This document shows, in pieces, positions 60,242-64,000 of a stretch of DNA of 64,000 nt. A model generated the notes under the pieces. The model searched no databases, had not been told where the DNA came from, and saw only the letters and a list, made by a program, of their open reading frames with translations. Location of the stretch: assembly GCF_021729135.1 (NCBI RefSeq), contig NZ_JAJTWW010000001.1:62001-126000 (forward strand), read 5' to 3'. Numbering within the stretch: the first letter of the stretch is position 1; the number at the start of each line of letters is the position of its first letter. Both the position numbers and the translations under genes were made by a program. This stretch comes from Brevibacterium daeguense. GTDB lineage: Bacteria; Actinomycetota; Actinomycetes; Actinomycetales; Brevibacteriaceae.

Positions 60242-60858
60242 CAGCTGCCCGGGTAGATGGTGAAGGAGCCAGGGGCGATCGGCTCGCCGGTGCTGACCTC
60301 CCACCGGCCGTGGTCGTAGCGTTCGAAGGACAGGTGCCGCCCATCTGCGGCCTCGTAGTCGACGTAGTCGAGCGCACCGGTCGGCTTGAGTCCGGTGGTG
60401 CCTTCGGAGCGATAGGACGCGGTGCCGTGCTCAACGAGCTCATAGGCGGTTCCGTCGATCTCGATCCGATTGGACTTCGGCTCGATGTCGAGCTCCGGCC
60501 GGTCCTGCCAGATCGACAGCTGGAGATCAGGATCCTCCTCGACGGTGAGCCAGCGCCGCTGGGCGGAGGAATCGGCCTGGAAGAAGTGCTCGGTCCAGGT
60601 GTAGCCGCCCTCGGAGATCCGCAGGCTGCCACGCACGAAGTACTTGTCGTTGCCGAACTCCAGGAGATCGCCCGCATGGATCTTCAGCGGGTCGCCTCCG
60701 GTGTCCTGGCCGGGTGCGAAGGGGTCGTGCGCGCGCGGGCCGGCGTCGACGTGAACCGGTTGGCCGGCGGCACGGCGCCGGCGGACCACGAGGACCACGA
60801 TGATGACGACCGCGACGATGAGTGCGATGACGAGAAGTGTGAGGATGCCGTCACCCAT
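60241..60858 (-). CDS. DUF4178 protein with N-terminal membrane anchor
   Basis: 205 residues. One N-terminal helix (ILTLLVIALIVAVVIIVVLVV) with a basic stop-transfer (RRRRAAG), then a soluble beta-rich DUF4178 domain (HAGDLLEFGNDKYFVRGSLRI, YTWTEHFFQADSSAQRRWLTVEED, FERYDHGRWEVSTGEPI). The domain should lie in the cytoplasm. First gene of the operon; GGGAGG lies just upstream of the ATG. Confidence 0.88.
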   Translation of the reverse strand: MGDGILTLLVIALIVAVVIIVVLVVRRRRAAGQPVHVDAGPRAHDPFAPGQDTGGDPLKIHAGDLLEFGNDKYFVRGSLRISEGGYTWTEHFFQADSSAQRRWLTVEEDPDLQLSIWQDRPELDIEPKSNRIEIDGTAYELVEHGTASYRSEGTTGLKPTGALDYVDYEAADGRHLSFERYDHGRWEVSTGEPIAPGSFTIYPGS

Positions 60859-60936
60859 GGGAGCCTCCCGGCCTAGATCCGCCAGTTACTTCGCCAACTG
60901 TACAGAAGGGGGCGGGCCGGCACGTCATGGGCAGGA

Positions 60937-63000
60937 TCAGAACTCGACGTCGAAGGTCGCCGAGCGCAGTCCCAGGGCAGTGCGCAGCTGCGGGCCGGTC
61001 CGCGTCGACGCGGCGCCGGTCGAGGAGACCGCGCGGATGGACTTGACCATTCCGGACCCCGTGCGGGTGATCTGCAGGTCGGCGACGTCCGCCAGGCCGA
61101 ACGCGGTGCGCATCCGCGCCTGGGTCACCGAGGTCGTCCATGAGGAGTACGGATTCCCGGCCGCCTGCGAGTGGGCTGCCGCATCGTCGCGCTCCTGCAG
61201 GTAGGGCACATCGCTGCCCCAGACGTCAGCGGCCCGATTGGTGGTGCCGCCCGAGGACGAGGAGTACACCGCGTCGATCAGGGCGCCGTTGTGCCGCACG
61301 ACCTGCGCGTTGGTGACGTTCGAGCCGGAGACGGTCTGGGTGGCGGCGACCGCCGAGGTCCAGTTGCTGCCGCCGGAGCCGTTCTCGTGCGTCCAGCCGG
61401 CGAACACCTGCGACCGGACCTCGTCGTAGACGTGACAGCTGCAGTCCGCCTTGAGCGAGCTGAGATTGCGGTAGGCGTAGGTGCGGGCGGCGATCGCCTG
61501 CGCGCGGAGCGCCTGCGGATTCCAGCTCGTCGGCATCTCCGCGATTCCCCGCATGTACTCCGTATTGACTCGGAGCACATTGACCGCGTTGAGCGAATTG
61601 TTCAGCACCCCGACCTCGATCCGCCCATGTCGGTACTGACCGGTGGAACCGGCCCGCGCCCCATCGACGGACACCGTCGTCGGCTGGGTCCCGCCGGGCC
61701 AGTACCGGGTGTTCTGCCATTCGACGGAGATCCAGGAGGCCGTGTAGGTCTGGTCGCCGACCTGAGCTTTCACCCGGTTGTCCGAAGTGCGCGTCAGGGT
61801 GATCGGGTGCCAGTGATCGTCGACGGCAGGGCCGGCCTTCACCCGCAGCATCCCGCTGTTGGGGGAGATCGTGACGCTCTGGGTGCCCGTGAGGAGCTGC
61901 ACCCGGATGTCCGCGTTGGCGTTCGCGCTGATCGACTCGACCTTGGCAGGCCGGTAGTAGTGCTCGAGGATCTCGGTGGCGGACTTCCCGGCCGCCGCCA
62001 TCCCGCGGGCACCGTACTGGCTCATGCCGACACCGTGACCGAAGCCCGAGCCGGTCAGCTCGAAGGAGCTCGGCACAGCCGTGAGCTGAACGGTTGTGCC
62101 CTGGCCGGGCTTCCAGGTGATCCGGCCGAACTCGAAGTCCTGCGCCATTCCCCCGGAAATGCTGTATTCGTCGGACTTCGGGTATCCGAGTCGCCCCTTC
62201 TCCCAGCCGTTGTCCCGCCAGGTGCTTCGGATCGCACCCCAGGTGGGGTGCGCTCCGGTGTTCGGTGACCAGTGGATCGATCCGCCCTGGAACGGCTGGT
62301 AGCAGCCGGAGTTGCGCAGTCCGCAGCGCTCGTTCGTCGTCGGGTAGCGCCGCTTGCCGTTCTCCCAGCCGGTCCTGCTCCACGCGGAGCGGATGCCGCC
62401 CCAGGTGGCGTGCGCACCGCTCGCGCGGGACCAGTGGATCGATCCGCCCTGGAACGTCTGGTAGCAGCCGGAGTTGCGCAATCCGCAGCGCTCGTTCGTC
62501 GTCGGGTAGCGCAGCTTGCCGTTCTCCCAGCCGGTCCTGCTCCACGCGGAGCGGATGCCGCCCCAGGTGGCGTGCGCCCCGCTCGCGGGGGACCAGTGGA
62601 TCGATCCGCCCTGGAAAGTCTGGTAGCAGCCGGAGTCCCGCAGTCCGCAGCGCTCGTTCGTCGTCGGGTAGCGCAGCTTGCCGTTCTCCCAGCCGGTGTC
62701 GCGCCAGGCATTCCGGATGGCACCCCACGTGGCGTGGGCTCCGCTGGCGCGGGTCCAGTGGATCGATCCGCCCTGGAAGCTCTGGTAGCAGCCGGAGTCC
62801 CGCAGCCCGCAGCGCTCATTGCTGGTCGGAGCGCCCAGCCTGCCGGCTGCTCCTCCCAGTGCCTGGTAGTGATTGCCGATGGCGCCCTTGACGGTGTAGG
62901 CGGATGCCGGGGGAGCAGAGGAGAAGACGATGACCAGTGCCGTGCAGATGACCGTGAGGGCAGCCCCGAGGGCGCGCAATCCTGCAGGAGGGGTTCGCAT
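60937..63000 (-). CDS. Secreted SpoIID/LytB-domain protein with LGFP-type repeats
   Basis: 687 residues. Signal peptide ends about AYT after PPASA. Four near-identical 54-residue repeats (each with NERCGLRDSGCYQ and FQGGSIHW, two Cys) and one degenerate copy (MAQDFEFGRITW) are the LGFP-like wall-binding modules. The SpoIID/LytB part follows with GFGHGVGMSQYGARGMA before LRVNTEYMRGIAEMPTSWN and QALRAQAIAARTYAYRNL, the actinobacterial order. SpoIID proteins cut or recognise glycan strands of peptidoglycan. TACAAT 6 nt before ATG 63000 fixes the start; the frame is open upstream. Confidence 0.93.
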   Translation of the reverse strand: MRTPPAGLRALGAALTVICTALVIVFSSAPPASAYTVKGAIGNHYQALGGAAGRLGAPTSNERCGLRDSGCYQSFQGGSIHWTRASGAHATWGAIRNAWRDTGWENGKLRYPTTNERCGLRDSGCYQTFQGGSIHWSPASGAHATWGGIRSAWSRTGWENGKLRYPTTNERCGLRNSGCYQTFQGGSIHWSRASGAHATWGGIRSAWSRTGWENGKRRYPTTNERCGLRNSGCYQPFQGGSIHWSPNTGAHPTWGAIRSTWRDNGWEKGRLGYPKSDEYSISGGMAQDFEFGRITWKPGQGTTVQLTAVPSSFELTGSGFGHGVGMSQYGARGMAAAGKSATEILEHYYRPAKVESISANANADIRVQLLTGTQSVTISPNSGMLRVKAGPAVDDHWHPITLTRTSDNRVKAQVGDQTYTASWISVEWQNTRYWPGGTQPTTVSVDGARAGSTGQYRHGRIEVGVLNNSLNAVNVLRVNTEYMRGIAEMPTSWNPQALRAQAIAARTYAYRNLSSLKADCSCHVYDEVRSQVFAGWTHENGSGGSNWTSAVAATQTVSGSNVTNAQVVRHNGALIDAVYSSSSGGTTNRAADVWGSDVPYLQERDDAAAHSQAAGNPYSSWTTSVTQARMRTAFGLADVADLQITRTGSGMVKSIRAVSSTGAASTRTGPQLRTALGLRSATFDVEF
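62281..62928 (-). repeat. Four tandem 162-bp repeats encoding LGFP-type modules
   Basis: The same sequence points recur at 62281, 62443, 62605 and 62767, exactly 162 bp (54 codons) apart. The central copies are almost identical at DNA level, so they expanded or were homogenised recently. Confidence 0.92.
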
Positions 63001-63006
63001 GCGCCG

Positions 63007-63012
63007 ATTGTA
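63007..63012 (-). promoter_or_regulatory. -10 box (TACAAT), SpoIID/LGFP gene
   Basis: TACAAT on the minus strand ends 6 nt before ATG 63000. Likely leaderless. Confidence 0.6.
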
Positions 63013-63111
63013 AGCTTGAGAAGGACGCCGGTCCGGCTTCTGGCGCCGCCGATGCCGAACCGATACCGGACCGATCCCTGAACCGTGACCTGCAGCGCGA
63101 GGAGGAATGTC

Positions 63112-64000
63112 ATGGCGGTCGTGAGAGACCCCCTCCGCGGGCGGTCCCGTCCTCTGCAGACGCAGCCGGATGAGGAGATCATCGACAGGATGCTCGAGCT
63201 GCCCCCGGAGCGGTGGGTGACACTGACCGGGGCCGGGATGAGCACGGATTCGGGGATTCCGGACTACCGCGGCCCCGACGCGGCTCCCCGGTCCCCGATG
63301 ACGTTCCAGACGTTCCTGTCCCATCCCGCTCACCGCTCGCGGTACTGGGCGCGCAGCTGGCTGGGATGGAAGCACATGACACAGGCGGCTCCCAACTCCG
63401 GGCATGTGAGCCTGGCGGCCCTGAATCCCCGGGGCGTGATCACTCAGAACGTGGACGGGCTGCACCAGGTGGCGGGCTCGGAGCCGGTGATCGATCTGCA
63501 CGGGCGCCTGGACCGCGTGCGCTGCCTCAACTGCGGGCTGATGCTCGACCGCGACGAGGTGCAGGCCGCGCTCGATGCGCTCAATCCTGATTTCATCGAC
63601 TCTCTGTCGGTCTCCCCGGAGACGCTCGAGACCGCCCCCGACGGCGACGTCGAACTGGAGGAGACGGCCGGCTTCCGCGTGCTGGACTGTCCGCGATGCG
63701 GCGGGATCATCAAGCCCGACGTGGTCTTCTTCGGCGAGTCGGTGCCCAAGGATCGGGTTGCCGAGGCGCACGCCCTGGTGGATTCCGCTTCCGGTCTTGT
63801 GGTGCTCGGCTCGTCCCTGGCCGTCCACTCGGGGCTCCGGTACGTGCGCGCGGCGGTCAAGGAAGGACGTCCGGTCGTGATCGTCACGGATGGTCCGACG
63901 CGTGCTGACGACCTGGGGGTGGTGCGCTCCGTGAGCCGAGTGGCCGATTTCCTCTCCGCCTGGCAGGCCCGGGTGGAGCAGTCGACACAGCCGCCCGGCA
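63112..64000 (+). CDS. Sirtuin-type NAD-dependent protein deacylase, cut by the window end
   Basis: At least 296 residues; no stop before the window ends. The Sir2 core is complete: LTGAGMSTDSGIPDYRGP, ITQNVDGLHQVAG (Gln-Asn-Val-Asp), the catalytic His in IDLHGRLDRVRCLNCG, a CxxC pair (RCLNCG and DCPRCGG), KPDVVFFGESVP and VVLGSSLAVHSG. It deacylates lysines with NAD. A ~45-residue insert lies between the Cys pairs. GAGGA precedes ATG 63112. Confidence 0.95.
   Translation, partial: MAVVRDPLRGRSRPLQTQPDEEIIDRMLELPPERWVTLTGAGMSTDSGIPDYRGPDAAPRSPMTFQTFLSHPAHRSRYWARSWLGWKHMTQAAPNSGHVSLAALNPRGVITQNVDGLHQVAGSEPVIDLHGRLDRVRCLNCGLMLDRDEVQAALDALNPDFIDSLSVSPETLETAPDGDVELEETAGFRVLDCPRCGGIIKPDVVFFGESVPKDRVAEAHALVDSASGLVVLGSSLAVHSGLRYVRAAVKEGRPVVIVTDGPTRADDLGVVRSVSRVADFLSAWQARVEQSTQPPG

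Noticed and set aside
60937-63828. 963-codon frame extending the SpoIID gene upstream
   Set aside because: The part beyond 63000 is antisense to the sirtuin, and a signal peptide plus TACAAT box mark 63000 as the start.

Overview
The window is a 64 kb piece of a high-GC actinobacterial chromosome. No plasmid, phage or insertion-sequence genes are visible. The gene set points to Micrococcales, and Brevibacterium is my best guess: malate:quinone oxidoreductase, a MarP-type protease, tadA with its actinobacterial partner gene, a short actinobacterial SRP RNA, and L,D-transpeptidase, LGFP and SpoIID cell-wall proteins. The genus is an inference from gene content. About 50 genes are supported, plus two tRNA-Ser genes, one SRP RNA and two clear pseudogenes. 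A recurring feature is a TANNNT-like -10 box ending 6-8 nt (usually 6) before the start codon with no Shine-Dalgarno, which suggests many leaderless mRNAs.

Layout. 0-16 kb: putA (proline catabolism), divergent from an unusual multi-HTH GntR-like regulator; acetoacetyl-CoA synthetase behind a six-unit array of palindromic operator-like repeats; an LPRTG surface protein; mqo; a prsW-marP pair; and an endonuclease/exonuclease/phosphatase (EEP) family protein. 15.5-18.5 kb: an orphan winged-helix regulator, upp, the tadA pair and tRNA-Ser(CGA). 18.9-28.2 kb: an accessory-looking block with two large ATPase-LuxR regulators flanking a truncated capD-like sugar-modification gene, then a Wzc-like tyrosine kinase, a 20-codon micro-ORF and a low-molecular-weight tyrosine phosphatase. 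It looks like a decayed exopolysaccharide locus with its regulators kept.

28-44 kb: two aminotransferases, a lipase-like hydrolase, an agmatinase-family enzyme, a GlcD-like FAD oxidase and tgt. Next comes a minus-strand run of M3 peptidase, YbaK, a YhhQ-type queuosine-precursor transporter and an SGNH hydrolase; tgt and the transporter suggest queuosine salvage. MFS, AI-2E-family and APC transporters follow. 44-47 kb: a two-gene operon joining a P-loop protein of unknown function to an ABC-exporter-like protein whose ATPase motifs have all been lost.

47-53 kb: a catalytically dead, frameshifted clpP paralogue faces a ClgR/PopR-like regulator. Both promoters carry the same palindrome at exactly -50 from the inferred start. 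Then come an L,D-transpeptidase, an MFS exporter, the SRP RNA, a PfpI-family protein, a ZIP transporter and tRNA-Ser(GGA). 53-64 kb: a Crp-like regulator, a YGQP-repeat membrane protein, an amine-oxidase-like flavoprotein, a flavodoxin-like protein, and a tight five-gene operon (DUF4178, DUF2617, a small membrane protein, DUF350, membrane-bound spermidine-synthase-like enzyme) that is the best candidate for a poorly described system. A SpoIID protein with 162-bp LGFP-type repeats and a sirtuin cut by the window edge complete it.
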